DNA of 35,677 bases from Ruminococcus sp. (GCA_014799675.1 JAAVHM010000032.1:1-35677); one strand, 5' to 3'. Counted from the first letter of the stretch, positions 7,166-15,226 are shown. Translations and numbers: made by a program. The notes: a model not told the origin generated them from the sequence alone.

Positions 7166-7663
7166 ATGATCATGAAAACAATTTATCTTTGCGGATTTAT
7201 GGGCTGCGGAAAAACCACTGTGGGAATGCTCTTAGCGCAAAAGCTGGGCTGTGAATTTTACGATATGGACGAGTATATCGTCCAGAGGGAAAAAATGAAA
7301 ATTCCCGAAATATTTGCGGAAAAGGGAGAAAAATATTTTCGTGAAACGGAAACGGCGGCAATAAAAGAGCTTGCCGAAAAGCATGGAGTTATAGCCTGCG
7401 GAGGCGGCGCAATGCTCAAAAAGGAAAACTCGGAAATAGCTTCGGAAAAGGGAATTGTGGTCTATATAGACGTTCCCTTTGAGGACTGTTATTCCCGAAT
7501 TTCCGGAGACAAAAACCGTCCCATAGTTATGAGCAACACCAAGGAGGAGCTTGAATTTATCTATGACAGCCGCGTGCCGCTTTACAAGGAAAACTCGGGA
7601 CTGACGGTCTCGGGGGACGGTTCGATAATTGAGATTACAGACAGGATAATCAAACAATTATGA
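7166..7663 (+). CDS. aroK: Shikimate kinase
   Basis: It phosphorylates the 3-OH of shikimate with ATP, the fifth step of the shikimate pathway to chorismate and aromatic amino acids, in the cytosol. The 165-residue length is typical. From the ATG at 7166, the P-loop is GFMGCGKT (residues 10-17). The shikimate-binding Asp lies in YDMDEYI (33-35), Arg in FRETE (58-60), and GGGA (79-82) plus the lid sequence DKNRPIV complete the family pattern. The frame stays open upstream to 7109, but those residues overlap the previous gene and have no family match. ATG 7166 and ATG 7172 (MKTIYL) are both possible, with a weak AAAGAAG site. It is last in the operon with the two uncharacterised genes and is followed by array B and a strong terminator. 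Confidence 0.95.
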   Translation: MIMKTIYLCGFMGCGKTTVGMLLAQKLGCEFYDMDEYIVQREKMKIPEIFAEKGEKYFRETETAAIKELAEKHGVIACGGGAMLKKENSEIASEKGIVVYIDVPFEDCYSRISGDKNRPIVMSNTKEELEFIYDSRVPLYKENSGLTVSGDGSIIEITDRIIKQL

Positions 7664-7665
7664 AA

Positions 7666-7698
7666 TATTTACTAACTATTTATAGAATAATTATTAAA
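7666..7698 (+). repeat. 11-bp tandem array B (3 units)
   Basis: Units TATTTACTAAC, TATTTATAGAA and TAATTATTAAA run contiguously from 2 nt after the aroK stop up to the first base of the terminator stem. TATTTACTAAC is identical to a unit in array C at 26450-26460 (minus strand). Confidence 0.7.
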
Positions 7699-7729
7699 GG
7701 ATAGGAATGATATATTCCTATCCTTTTTT
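7699..7729 (+). terminator. Bidirectional terminator between aroK and metH
   Basis: GGATAGGAAT and ATTCCTATCC form a perfect 10-bp stem with a 5-nt loop and six T residues downstream on the plus strand. On the minus strand the stem is followed by TTTAATAATT, so it may also end the converging metH transcript. Confidence 0.85.
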
Positions 7730-7743
7730 GTTTTCCTATTGTG

Positions 7744-10143
7744 TTATACTCCGTAAACCTTTCTTGCAACGTCAACCGTGTCCTTTGCGTCCTTTGCGTA
7801 GAAATCCGCGCCGATTTTTTCCGCATATTCGGGTGTGAGAACGGCTCCCCCTACCACAATTTTACAGGGGACGTTGTTGTCATGGAGAAGCTTTACAGTT
7901 TCTTCCATTGAAGCAAGGGTGGTTGTCATCAGCGCGGAAAGTCCCACAAGCTTTACCTCGTGCTTGACGGCGGCTTCAAGGACGTTTTCGGGGGGAACGT
8001 CCCTGCCGAGGTCGATAACGTCGAAGCCGTAATTTTCCAAAAGAACCTTGACAATGTTCTTGCCGATGTCGTGAATGTCGCCTTTTACCGTGGCAAGCAC
8101 CACCTTGCCCTTGCTGACGGACTCGCCGCCGCTTTGCGCCATGTGAGTTTTTATCACGTCAAACGCCGCCTGTGCAACGCTTGCCGCCATGATAAGCTGT
8201 GGCAGGAAAATTTTCCCGCTTTCAAATTCCGCCCCCGCTTTGTCAAGGGCGGGAATAAGCAGATTGTCAACAATTTCCATACTGTCCATAGTTTTAAGCA
8301 ATTCCTCGGTAATTCGTGCGCCCTCGTCCTTTAAACCGTTTGCGATTGCCGACGGCAGGTCGTTCCCCTCGGATTTTGGGGCGGAAGCCGCGCCTGTACT
8401 GCTTACGGAGGTTGTAAAATTGCTTCCCGAATATGCGGCAATGAATTCTGTGGAATTTTTGTCAATATTTGTTAGAAGCTTATACGCCCGCACCGCGCCT
8501 GTCATAAGGGCGGCGTTGGGGTTGATTATGGGCAGGTCGAGACCGTTTGTCAGCGCCATTTGCAGGAAATTGCAGTTCACAAGCTCACGGTTGGGAAGTC
8601 CAAAGGAAATATTTGACACACCGAGGACGGTTTTGAGCCCCAGTTCCGTTTTAACACGGTGAAGCGCATTGACCGTCTCCATGACCGCCGCCTGCTCCGC
8701 GGAAGCCGTCAGCGTGAGGCAGTCAATGAAAACGTCCCGCTTGGGAATGCCCGTTTTTTCGGCGTTTGCAAGGATTTTTTCCGCAATTTCAAAACGTCCC
8801 TCTGCGGTTTTGGGAATTCCTCCCTCGTCAAGGGCAAGTCCCACAACAGCCGCGCCGTACTTTTTCACAAGGGGCAAAATTGCCTCCATGGAAGCCTTTT
8901 CGCCGTTTACCGAGTTGACGATAGGCTTGCCGTTGTAAACCCGCAAAGCCGCTTCCAGAACGTCGGGACGGGTCGAGTCCAGCTGCAAGGGCAAGTCCGT
9001 TACGCCCTGCAAAGCCTTGACAACTTTTACCATCATTTCCTTTTCATCAATGTCGGGCAAGCCAACGTTTACGTCAAGAATGTCCGCGCCCGCGTTTATC
9101 TGCTCGATTGCTTGACCAAGAATGTAGCCGATGTCCTCCGACTTCAAAGCCTCCTTGAAACGCTTTTTGCCCGTTGGATTGATACGCTCGCCGATAATTC
9201 TCGGCTGGTCGATAACCACGGTCTTTGCGGGACTGCACACCGCCGCTTCAAGCTTCGGGGTCTGCCGGACGTACTTCATATCTTTGAGACGGCTCACAAC
9301 CGAGCGTATGAAATCGGGAGTTGTTCCGCAGCAGCCGCCTGCTATTTTTACGCCGTATTTGACAAGATTTGCCATGCTTTCCGCAAAATCTTCGGGGGTA
9401 ACGTCGTACTTGTTGGTGATTGGGTCGGGAAGTCCCGCGTTGGGCTTGACCGCAAGGGGCAGGGTGGTCCATTTGGAAAATTCAGCCACAACAGGTTCAA
9501 GCTCCTTCGGTCCGAGAGAACAGTTCACGCCGATAGCGTCAACGCCCAGACCCTCCATGGTAAGAGCCATTGCGGACACCGAACAGCCTGTGAACGTCCG
9601 CATATTCTGCTCAAAGGTCATAGTGGTTATTATTGGCAGATCGCTGTTTTCCTTTGCCGCAAGGACAGCCGCTTTCAGTTCGTAAAGGTCGGTCATGGTC
9701 TCACAGGCGATAAAGTCAGCGCCCGCGTTTACGGCGGCAACGACTTGCTCCTTGAAAATTTCGTATGCTTCCTCAAAGGTCAGTCCCCCCGTGGGTTCAA
9801 GAAGCTGACCTATGGGACCCATGTCAAGGGCGACCAAAGCCTTGTCCCCGCAGGCTTTTTTAGCAATTCCCACAGCCGCCGAGATTATTTCCGCAACACT
9901 TTTTCCTGTCTTTGCCATTTTGTAACGGTTACAGCCGAAAGTGTTTGCACAAACGATTTGCGAACCCGCGTCCACATAGGCGGAATGTATTTCCTCTATC
10001 CAATCGGGCTTGTCAAAGTTGAGCATTTCGGGAATTCCGCCCATTTCCATGCCTTTTGCCTGAAGCATTGTACCCATTGCGCCGTCCCAGAAAACGAACT
10101 CGTTATCCGCCAGAAGCTTGTAAAACTTTTCCTTTTTATTCAT
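7744..10143 (-). CDS. metH: Cobalamin-dependent methionine synthase lacking the activation domain
   Basis: It transfers the methyl group of 5-methyl-THF to homocysteine through methylcobalamin, giving methionine and THF. The 799 residues cover a homocysteine-binding barrel (about 10-290, zinc ligand motif GGCCGT near 268) and a pterin-binding barrel (about 315-560). A four-helix cap and a Rossmann B12 domain follow (about 590-799), with the lower-ligand signature DIHDIG near 691. E. coli MetH has about 1,227 residues; the missing C-terminal AdoMet-binding activation domain is encoded separately just upstream at 10238-10909. The ATG at 10143 is preceded by GGAGAG. The 94-nt gap to the activation gene is mostly filled by a palindromic repeat. 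I saw no SAM or cobalamin riboswitch immediately upstream. Confidence 0.95.
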   Translation of the reverse strand: MNKKEKFYKLLADNEFVFWDGAMGTMLQAKGMEMGGIPEMLNFDKPDWIEEIHSAYVDAGSQIVCANTFGCNRYKMAKTGKSVAEIISAAVGIAKKACGDKALVALDMGPIGQLLEPTGGLTFEEAYEIFKEQVVAAVNAGADFIACETMTDLYELKAAVLAAKENSDLPIITTMTFEQNMRTFTGCSVSAMALTMEGLGVDAIGVNCSLGPKELEPVVAEFSKWTTLPLAVKPNAGLPDPITNKYDVTPEDFAESMANLVKYGVKIAGGCCGTTPDFIRSVVSRLKDMKYVRQTPKLEAAVCSPAKTVVIDQPRIIGERINPTGKKRFKEALKSEDIGYILGQAIEQINAGADILDVNVGLPDIDEKEMMVKVVKALQGVTDLPLQLDSTRPDVLEAALRVYNGKPIVNSVNGEKASMEAILPLVKKYGAAVVGLALDEGGIPKTAEGRFEIAEKILANAEKTGIPKRDVFIDCLTLTASAEQAAVMETVNALHRVKTELGLKTVLGVSNISFGLPNRELVNCNFLQMALTNGLDLPIINPNAALMTGAVRAYKLLTNIDKNSTEFIAAYSGSNFTTSVSSTGAASAPKSEGNDLPSAIANGLKDEGARITEELLKTMDSMEIVDNLLIPALDKAGAEFESGKIFLPQLIMAASVAQAAFDVIKTHMAQSGGESVSKGKVVLATVKGDIHDIGKNIVKVLLENYGFDVIDLGRDVPPENVLEAAVKHEVKLVGLSALMTTTLASMEETVKLLHDNNVPCKIVVGGAVLTPEYAEKIGADFYAKDAKDTVDVARKVYGV

Positions 10144-10168
10144 TTTTGTTCTCTCCTATCAAAAAGTT

Positions 10169-10237
10169 TGTAGGGGCGAATCCTGTATTCGCCCGAAAAT
10201 CTATCCATCTCGGGCGGATATGGAATCCGCCCCTACA
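10169..10237. repeat. Palindromic intergenic element, copy 1 (TGTAGGGGCG family)
   Basis: A 69-bp element with imperfect 27-bp terminal inverted repeats: TGTAGGGGCGAATCC...CGCCCG and CGGGCGG...GGATT/AATCCGCCCCTACA. It lies exactly between the TGA of the activation-protein gene and the ribosome-binding site of metH. A related copy is at 20692-20768. It is MITE-like in form, and its transcript would fold into one long hairpin. Confidence 0.8.
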
Positions 10238-10909
10238 TCAACAGCAATGTTCCCCGTTCTTTCTGAAATTGCATTTTTCACGAATTGCACAAGTCCCGCA
10301 GCCGCGGCGTTTTTGGGGGACGGGCTTTTCCGAAATTCCAATAACTGCCGTAACCGATTTTGTTGGGGTAAGCAAGCCGCCGTCCGTCACGCACACGCCA
10401 ACGGTTCGCATGGCATTCACCGCCGCAAGGAAGTCCCCCTGACATTCAAGGGGGAAATCGCCGTACCCGGGGGAGAACCGCCATGTGGTAAATTTTTCCG
10501 CAAACCGTTCCCCTATCTCCTTTTCGGCAATATCGCAGACCTGCTCCACCGCCGCGGAAGCCATAGCGTCGGCAGTGAGAGCCTTTGCCATATCCTCCGC
10601 CTGCACCGTTCGGAGAAGCTTGTCAACGCCGTCGCCGAGGGTCGCGCACAAAAGAACCGCCCCGAAACAGCCGTCCAAGTGGGCGGAAATGTCCCTGCCC
10701 CGCAGGACAAGCTTGTGTCCCGCAAGAGTAACAGTTTCCTCGGAAATGTCCGCAATATCGGCGTATATCCAATGGAATTTCGGATTTGCCGCACTCAAAA
10801 GGCGGCTTTCGCACTCGTCCGCCAGCACAGAAATATTTTCGGGAGGTTCTCCCCGCAGACCCATGTACCGAAAGGCTTCGGCACGGTTTATTTTCGTTAA
10901 TTCTATCAT
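10238..10909 (-). CDS. Methionine synthase reactivation (activation-domain) protein
   Basis: A 223-residue stand-alone version of the MetH activation domain. It is expected to bind AdoMet and re-methylate cob(II)alamin formed when MetH is accidentally oxidised. The key signatures are RFSPGYGDFPLECQ (144-157), which in the family forms the AdoMet pocket, and LTPTKSVTAVIGIS (180-193). The C-terminal tail carries five cysteines (204, 207, 213, 222, 223: CGTC...C...CC), which may hold metal or reduce cobalamin. It is placed directly upstream of metH in the same orientation, as expected for a split enzyme. The start ATG at 10909 has AAAGGA upstream. The TGA abuts the palindromic repeat. Assignment is strong; the role of the Cys tail is inference. 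Confidence 0.9.
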   Translation of the reverse strand: MIELTKINRAEAFRYMGLRGEPPENISVLADECESRLLSAANPKFHWIYADIADISEETVTLAGHKLVLRGRDISAHLDGCFGAVLLCATLGDGVDKLLRTVQAEDMAKALTADAMASAAVEQVCDIAEKEIGERFAEKFTTWRFSPGYGDFPLECQGDFLAAVNAMRTVGVCVTDGGLLTPTKSVTAVIGISEKPVPQKRRGCGTCAIREKCNFRKNGEHCC

Positions 10910-10954
10910 AGTTAAATCCTTTTATTTGGTTTGGAAATTTATTCAATATGGTCT

Positions 10955-11401
10955 TTATACCTTAAATAATGGTGAGTTTATTTTATCTGTTATTGCTTTG
11001 CTGTAAAATTCCAAAAAATCTTTCTTTTCCCATCCTTTGCCGACCCAGAATTTTTTCCCTTGCTCATTTGTTTTCATTACATTTAGACAAACCCTTGTAA
11101 TGCCCTCTTTCTGCAATGCTTCAACAGCCGCTTCCACTAAAGCTGTTGCAATTCCCCTGCCTCTGTATTCGGGCAAAACAACGGTATGATAAATATATCC
11201 CCTCCTGCCGTCATGTCCGCACAAAATTGCTCCTATTAATTTCTCATCTTCATATGCAACAAAATTCGTGTCAGGATTTCGTTTCAGAAAGCAAGAAATT
11301 CCCTCTTTGGAATCGTCTAAACTGCGCAGACCCATATTAGGTGTATTTTTCCACATTGCAAAAAGATTTTCATAGTCGCTTATTGTCATTACTTTTATCA
11401 T
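10955..11401 (-). CDS. GNAT-family N-acetyltransferase (1 of 5)
   Basis: A 148-residue single-domain acetyltransferase. The acetyl-CoA-binding motif A is clear: VVLPEYRGRGIATALVEAA (R/Q-x-x-G-x-G/A). It is followed by the C-terminal beta strand ICLNVMKTNEQGKKFWVGKGWEKKDFLEFY typical of small GNATs. The N terminus (MIKVMTISDYENLFAMW) is the usual GNAT beta1-alpha1. The substrate cannot be read from sequence; small amines or protein N-termini are common in the family. GAGG lies 7 nt upstream of the ATG. It is the first gene of the small-enzyme block next to the methionine synthase genes, and only 45 nt separate its stop from the activation-protein start. Confidence 0.85.
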   Translation of the reverse strand: MIKVMTISDYENLFAMWKNTPNMGLRSLDDSKEGISCFLKRNPDTNFVAYEDEKLIGAILCGHDGRRGYIYHTVVLPEYRGRGIATALVEAAVEALQKEGITRVCLNVMKTNEQGKKFWVGKGWEKKDFLEFYSKAITDKINSPLFKV

Positions 11402-11423
11402 ATCAAAACCTCAAAATTTTTAT

Positions 11424-11870
11424 TTAAATAATGTCTTTTATCTTGCCGATAACATATTCTGCCCTGCTTTCCAGTTCGGGAAGAGCATTTAGTGGGAAAA
11501 ATTGCAGACAGCGGCTCTCGTCGTCATTTATCCGCAATTCTCCCGACACGCCCACCGCCTTGTACAGAACAATTACAGTATAGGTCTCGTCGCCGTTGGG
11601 GTAACGGAAAAACAGTTCCCCGCCCGACAATACGTCAAGCAGTTCAAAGCGTTCCGCTTTCAGTCCCGCTTCTTCCCATAATTCGCGGGCGGCGGTTTCC
11701 TCAAGACTTTCGCCAAGCTCCATGCCTCCGCCGATAATACCCCATGTATCGGTGTCACTCCGCAAATTCAGGAGTATTTCATTTTTATCATTCAGTACAA
11801 TAATTGTTGCGCCGATATTTATTATCGGCTGATGTCCGATATATTTCCGCAGTTCCGATATGTAGCTCAT
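11424..11870 (-). CDS. Nudix hydrolase (1 of 2)
   Basis: A 148-residue Nudix protein that should hydrolyse a nucleoside diphosphate linked to another moiety. The Nudix box is complete: GGMELGESLEETAARELWEE-AG (G-x5-E-x7-R-E-U-x-E-E-x-G-U). The N terminus PIINIGATIIVLNDKNEILL is the standard beta-strand entry to the fold. The exact substrate is not predictable. A strong GGAGGACACT site precedes the ATG. It is transcribed with its neighbours (22-nt and 17-nt gaps), so it is probably one cistron of a long polycistronic unit. Confidence 0.9.
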   Translation of the reverse strand: MSYISELRKYIGHQPIINIGATIIVLNDKNEILLNLRSDTDTWGIIGGGMELGESLEETAARELWEEAGLKAERFELLDVLSGGELFFRYPNGDETYTVIVLYKAVGVSGELRINDDESRCLQFFPLNALPELESRAEYVIGKIKDII

Positions 11871-11887
11871 AGTGTCCTCCTTATATG

Positions 11888-12409
11888 CTACAGCACTTTT
11901 TCAAGAAATAAATGTCCGTCATGCTCTATAACTCCGCCAACTTTCATGGAAGCTTCCGCAGCAATTTCAAAGCCTAATTTTTTATAGAGCGACACCGCGG
12001 GAACGTTCTGGCTTCCAGTATCAAGGCGCAGCACTTTGCATGAATTATTTTTCGCCAATTCAACAGCATATTTAACAAGAGCAGAAGCAATTCCTTTCCC
12101 CGCCATGCTCGGACGTACTAAAAGTAAATGAATAACGCATACTTCGTCGTCCGAAAAATCATGTCCCCAAGCAATTCCCGAATATTCTTTCGGCTGAATT
12201 TTATCAACAATTATGCTTCCCGCTATAGCGTTATTTTCTTCATACACATATAACGCGCCGTTTTGAACGGCTTTTACCGCGTCGTTTTTGGTGGGATATA
12301 CGCCTCTTTTGAATACTGTAAACGCCCCGTGTTCGGCTTCATATTTGAAATGCTCGTTGTATGTGTCCTCGACCTGTTCAATGTCGGCAAGGGTTGCTTT
12401 TCTTATCAT
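11888..12409 (-). CDS. GNAT-family N-acetyltransferase (2 of 5)
   Basis: A 173-residue acetyltransferase with motif A LLVRPSMAGKGIASALVKYA and the downstream VLRLDTGSQNVPAVSLYKKLGF segment. This is the common asparagine-anchored N-x-x-x-x-x-x-Y-x-K-x-G-F ending of GNAT domains. It begins MIRKATLADIEQVEDTYNEH, typical of the fold. AAGG lies about 7 nt upstream of the ATG. The substrate is unknown. It follows the tandem methyltransferase genes with a 22-nt gap. Confidence 0.87.
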   Translation of the reverse strand: MIRKATLADIEQVEDTYNEHFKYEAEHGAFTVFKRGVYPTKNDAVKAVQNGALYVYEENNAIAGSIIVDKIQPKEYSGIAWGHDFSDDEVCVIHLLLVRPSMAGKGIASALVKYAVELAKNNSCKVLRLDTGSQNVPAVSLYKKLGFEIAAEASMKVGGVIEHDGHLFLEKVL

Positions 12410-12431
12410 AACTATACCTTTTCAAATCACG

Positions 12432-13226
12432 TTATTTTCTGAATATGTCAAGCGAATGGCTTGTAATTCCCAACAAATCCTCCCGTTCGCAAGTTGCAAA
12501 ATGATACTTCAAAAACAATTCAAAGGTATCGTTATCCATATTATCTACTGCATCACGTATAAGCCGCGCGCAGCCGTCGGTCGCGACATAGTGCAGACGT
12601 GTTACGGGAAATGCCGACATAAGGTTGTCAATATCCTCCTTGCGGACAAGCTCGAACAAGTCCTTGGGTTCGGACGTTGCGGCAAATGTAACAGGGTCAA
12701 GCAGTCCGTTTTTAATGTAGTCGGCAACGCTGAACCCGCCCAGTCTGAAGCCCTCGTCAATAAGACTTCCGTCGGAAATAACATACGCGGCAAAAACGAT
12801 ACCGCCCGGCTTCGTCACGCGAATTGCCTCGCTCAAAGCCTGCCGCTTGTCCTCGTCATTGTAAAGATGATACAGCGGACCCAACAGCAGCGTGATGTCG
12901 TACTGATTATCGGGGAAAGCCGACAAGTCCAAAGCGTTGCCCTGGGTAACGGTTATTTTTTCATCGGGCAGGGTGTTTTTGCGGAAAACCTCAATGTTAT
13001 GCTCCACCAGCTCCACTGCGTCAACAGTATAGCCCTGCCGTGCCAGCGTGTGGGAATACCGTCCCGTTGCCGCGCCTATTTCAAGCACACGGTCGCCCTG
13101 ACGTATGTATTTTTCGATATACCGCATAGTTGTGAGAAACTCCACCGTTCCGTGCTTTAAGGTTGACAGACGGCTGTCCTCGTCGTAAGAACTGTAGAAA
13201 TCTATCAAATACTGATTTGTTTCCAT
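12432..13226 (-). CDS. Class I SAM-dependent methyltransferase, tandem copy A
   Basis: A 264-residue methyltransferase of unknown substrate. Motif I is VLEIGAATGRYS (about residues 46-57). An acidic motif II follows (VDAVELVEHNI), then QGNALDLSAF and the post-motif LLGPLYHLYNDEDKRQALSEA. This pattern is seen in many clostridial UbiE/BioC-like stand-alone methyltransferases. The upstream gene at 13253 is a close paralogue. Residues about 21-145 are nearly identical between the two (three differences by eye) while both ends diverge. The GGAGG site and the flanking ACATTATG are also shared, so the duplication carried the start region with it. Confidence 0.87.
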   Translation of the reverse strand: METNQYLIDFYSSYDEDSRLSTLKHGTVEFLTTMRYIEKYIRQGDRVLEIGAATGRYSHTLARQGYTVDAVELVEHNIEVFRKNTLPDEKITVTQGNALDLSAFPDNQYDITLLLGPLYHLYNDEDKRQALSEAIRVTKPGGIVFAAYVISDGSLIDEGFRLGGFSVADYIKNGLLDPVTFAATSEPKDLFELVRKEDIDNLMSAFPVTRLHYVATDGCARLIRDAVDNMDNDTFELFLKYHFATCEREDLLGITSHSLDIFRK

Positions 13227-13252
13227 AATGTGCCTCCTTAGTAAATTTCCAT

Positions 13253-14044
13253 TTATTTTCTGAATATGTCAAGCGAATGTGTTGTAATTCCCAACAAATC
13301 CTCCCGTTCGCAAGTTGCAAAATGATACCTCAAATACAAGTCAAATGTATCGTTGTCCATGTTATCTATTGCGTCATTCAAAATCGGAGCGCAGCCGTCG
13401 GTTGCAACATAGTGCAGTCGGGTCGTGGGAAACGCCGTCATAAGCTTGTCAATTTTCTCCTTGCGGACAAGCTCGAACAAGTCCTTGGGTTCTGACGTTG
13501 TCTCAAATGTGACAGGGTCAAGCGACCCGTTTTTAATGTAATCGGCAACGCTGTGTTTTCCCTGACGGAAATCATTGAAAAGACAGCCGTCAGATATAAC
13601 ATATGCGGCAAAAATAATACCGCCCTGCTTTGTCACACGAATTGCCTCGCTCAAAGCCTGCCGCTTGTCCTCGTCATTATAAAGATGATACAGCGGACCC
13701 AACAGCAGCGTGATGTCGTACTGATTATCGGGGAAAGCCGACAAATCCAAAGCGTTGCCCTGGATAACGGTTATTTTTTCGTCGGGCAGGGTGTTCTTGC
13801 GGAAAACCTCAATGTTATGCTCCACCAGCTCCACCGCGTCAACAGTGTAGCCCTGCCGTGCCAGCGTGTGGGAATACCGTCCCGTTGCCGCGCCTATTTC
13901 AAGCACACGGTCGCCCTGACGTATGTATTTTTCGATATACCGCATAGTTGTGAGGAACTCCACCGTTCCGTGCTTTGAATCCGCCAGACGGCTGTCCTCG
14001 TCGATAGAATTGTAGAAGTCTATCACGTACTGATTTGTTTCCAT
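13253..14044 (-). CDS. Class I SAM-dependent methyltransferase, tandem copy B
   Basis: A 263-residue paralogue of the product at 12432, sharing motif I VLEIGAATGRYS and the LLGPLYHLYN segment. It differs mainly in the first 20 residues and after residue 145, for example SDGCLFNDFRQGKHS versus SDGSLIDEGFRLGGFS. That region usually contacts the methyl acceptor, so the copies may differ in substrate. GGAGGT lies 6 nt before the ATG. Its own promoter is upstream at 14071-14099, so this gene probably begins a transcription unit that continues through copy A. Confidence 0.87.
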   Translation of the reverse strand: METNQYVIDFYNSIDEDSRLADSKHGTVEFLTTMRYIEKYIRQGDRVLEIGAATGRYSHTLARQGYTVDAVELVEHNIEVFRKNTLPDEKITVIQGNALDLSAFPDNQYDITLLLGPLYHLYNDEDKRQALSEAIRVTKQGGIIFAAYVISDGCLFNDFRQGKHSVADYIKNGSLDPVTFETTSEPKDLFELVRKEKIDKLMTAFPTTRLHYVATDGCAPILNDAIDNMDNDTFDLYLRYHFATCEREDLLGITTHSLDIFRK

Positions 14045-14070
14045 AATGTACCTCCTAAGAAATTATAATA

Positions 14071-14099
14071 ATTATATCATTATAATGTGTAATTTTCAA
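14071..14099 (-). promoter_or_regulatory. Promoter of the methyltransferase pair
   Basis: Minus strand TTGAAA (14094-14099), 17-bp spacer, TATAAT (14071-14076). The following ATTATTATAATTTC is AT-rich and leads into TTAGGAGG and the ATG at 14044. Confidence 0.65.
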
Positions 14100-14121
14100 C
14101 TGTTTTCCTATACTCTATGAA

Positions 14122-14676
14122 TTATTTAAAATCGTCTCTGATATAACCGTAAATATTATAAGTGCAGTATCTGCTTCCCATTTTTCCGTTCCTGATACAG
14201 CCCTCGTGTGTAAAACCGCATTTTTTCAGGACAGCGTTTGACGCGGCATTCTCTATGTCAGCCTCTGCGTTCAGCCTGTCTATTTGGGTTTCCGAAAAAA
14301 TGAACTTTGTGACGCGCTTTAAAGCTTCGGTGCAAATACCTTTGTTCCAGAAATCAGGGTCTAATCTGTAGCCCACATTGCCAAGCCTGTCATTTTCCAC
14401 GTCAAAAACTTCTATCATTCCAATTACCTTGCCGTTTTCCTTGTTTACGATACCCCATATAAAATCGTGAGAGGGCTTGCGCTTAACGTGCGGGCGCGGG
14501 TCGATAAACAAAAGCTCTGGATTTTTTTCTCCCTTGCCTGCGGGACGTCCCCAATATTTGTAAACAATATCCAGTCCAAACCATTTGCGCAGGTCGTCGG
14601 CGTCGTTCGCCGTCAGCTTCCTGAGAAAAAGCCTCTCAGTTTCAAGCGTTGGTATCCACAAACATTCTCTAATCAT
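14122..14676 (-). CDS. GNAT acetyltransferase of RimJ/RimL type (3 of 5)
   Basis: A 184-residue acetyltransferase. The opening LETERLFLRKLTANDADDLRKW, the motif RLDPDFWNKGICTEALKRV and the ending ADIENAASNAVLKKCGFTHEG are the hallmarks of the RimJ/RimL/PaiA-like GNAT branch. Members acetylate ribosomal proteins, polyamines or antibiotics; the sequence does not tell which. A GGAGGAAAG site lies about 5 nt before the ATG. The stop is about 20 bp beyond the -35 of the methyltransferase promoter, so the intergenic region is short. Confidence 0.87.
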   Translation of the reverse strand: MIRECLWIPTLETERLFLRKLTANDADDLRKWFGLDIVYKYWGRPAGKGEKNPELLFIDPRPHVKRKPSHDFIWGIVNKENGKVIGMIEVFDVENDRLGNVGYRLDPDFWNKGICTEALKRVTKFIFSETQIDRLNAEADIENAASNAVLKKCGFTHEGCIRNGKMGSRYCTYNIYGYIRDDFK

Positions 14677-14701
14677 AAAGCTTTCCTCCTAATTTTATCT
14701 C

Positions 14702-15196
14702 TCACCTAAGCTCTTTATAATACGGACAAATATCCTCATAATGCCCGTCCTTCATTCGGAAGCCCTTGGGGATAGTCCCCAACTGCGTAAACCCAAGACG
14801 CTCGTAAAGATTTCTTGCGTGGGTGTTGGTTGCCACAACCGCATTGAATTGAAGCACCCTGAACCCGCACCGTTTTCCCTGAACAAGACAGTCCTCCACA
14901 AGCTTTCTGCCGATATGATAGCCGCGGAAGCCCTTTTTCACCGCATAGCTTGCGTTGCAGATATGACCGCACCGTCCCACATTGTTTGGGTGGAGAATGT
15001 ACAGACCCAGAACCTCCTGCCTGTCAATATCGAAAGCAACTCCGCAGTAGCTCTGCTCCCTGAAAAAGTTTGCGCCCGTGACCTCGTTCAGAAGCTCCTC
15101 CTGCGGGAAAGCTATGCCCTCCTCTACGATCTCGTTCCAGATCTCTATCATTTCGGGCAGATATTTTCCTATGTAAGTTCTTATTTCGATTTGCAT
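14702..15196 (-). CDS. GNAT-family N-acetyltransferase (4 of 5)
   Basis: A 164-residue acetyltransferase resembling the Pat/YhhY-like branch. It begins IEIRTYIGKYLPEMIEIWNEI with the characteristic IVEEGIAFPQE segment. The CoA motif appears degenerate but recognisable in VKKGFRGYHIGRKLVEDCL, and the ending NAVVATNTHARNLYERLGF is canonical. The YILHPNNVGRCGHICNASY strand pair fits the fold. A GGAGGAAAC site precedes the ATG. Substrate is unknown. Confidence 0.87.
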   Translation of the reverse strand: MQIEIRTYIGKYLPEMIEIWNEIVEEGIAFPQEELLNEVTGANFFREQSYCGVAFDIDRQEVLGLYILHPNNVGRCGHICNASYAVKKGFRGYHIGRKLVEDCLVQGKRCGFRVLQFNAVVATNTHARNLYERLGFTQLGTIPKGFRMKDGHYEDICPYYKELR

Positions 15197-15226
15197 AAAT
15201 GTTTCCTCCTGTTATTTCATTAATTT

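Noticed and set aside
8659-10173. A 504-codon open frame on the plus strand opposite metH
   Set aside because: It mirrors the metH coding frame, has no ribosome-binding site of note and no recognisable domain.
10910-10954. Possible SAM or cobalamin riboswitch before the methionine synthase genes
   Set aside because: The gap is only about 45 nt and no kink-turn, B12 box or S-box core could be found; the same holds upstream of metF.
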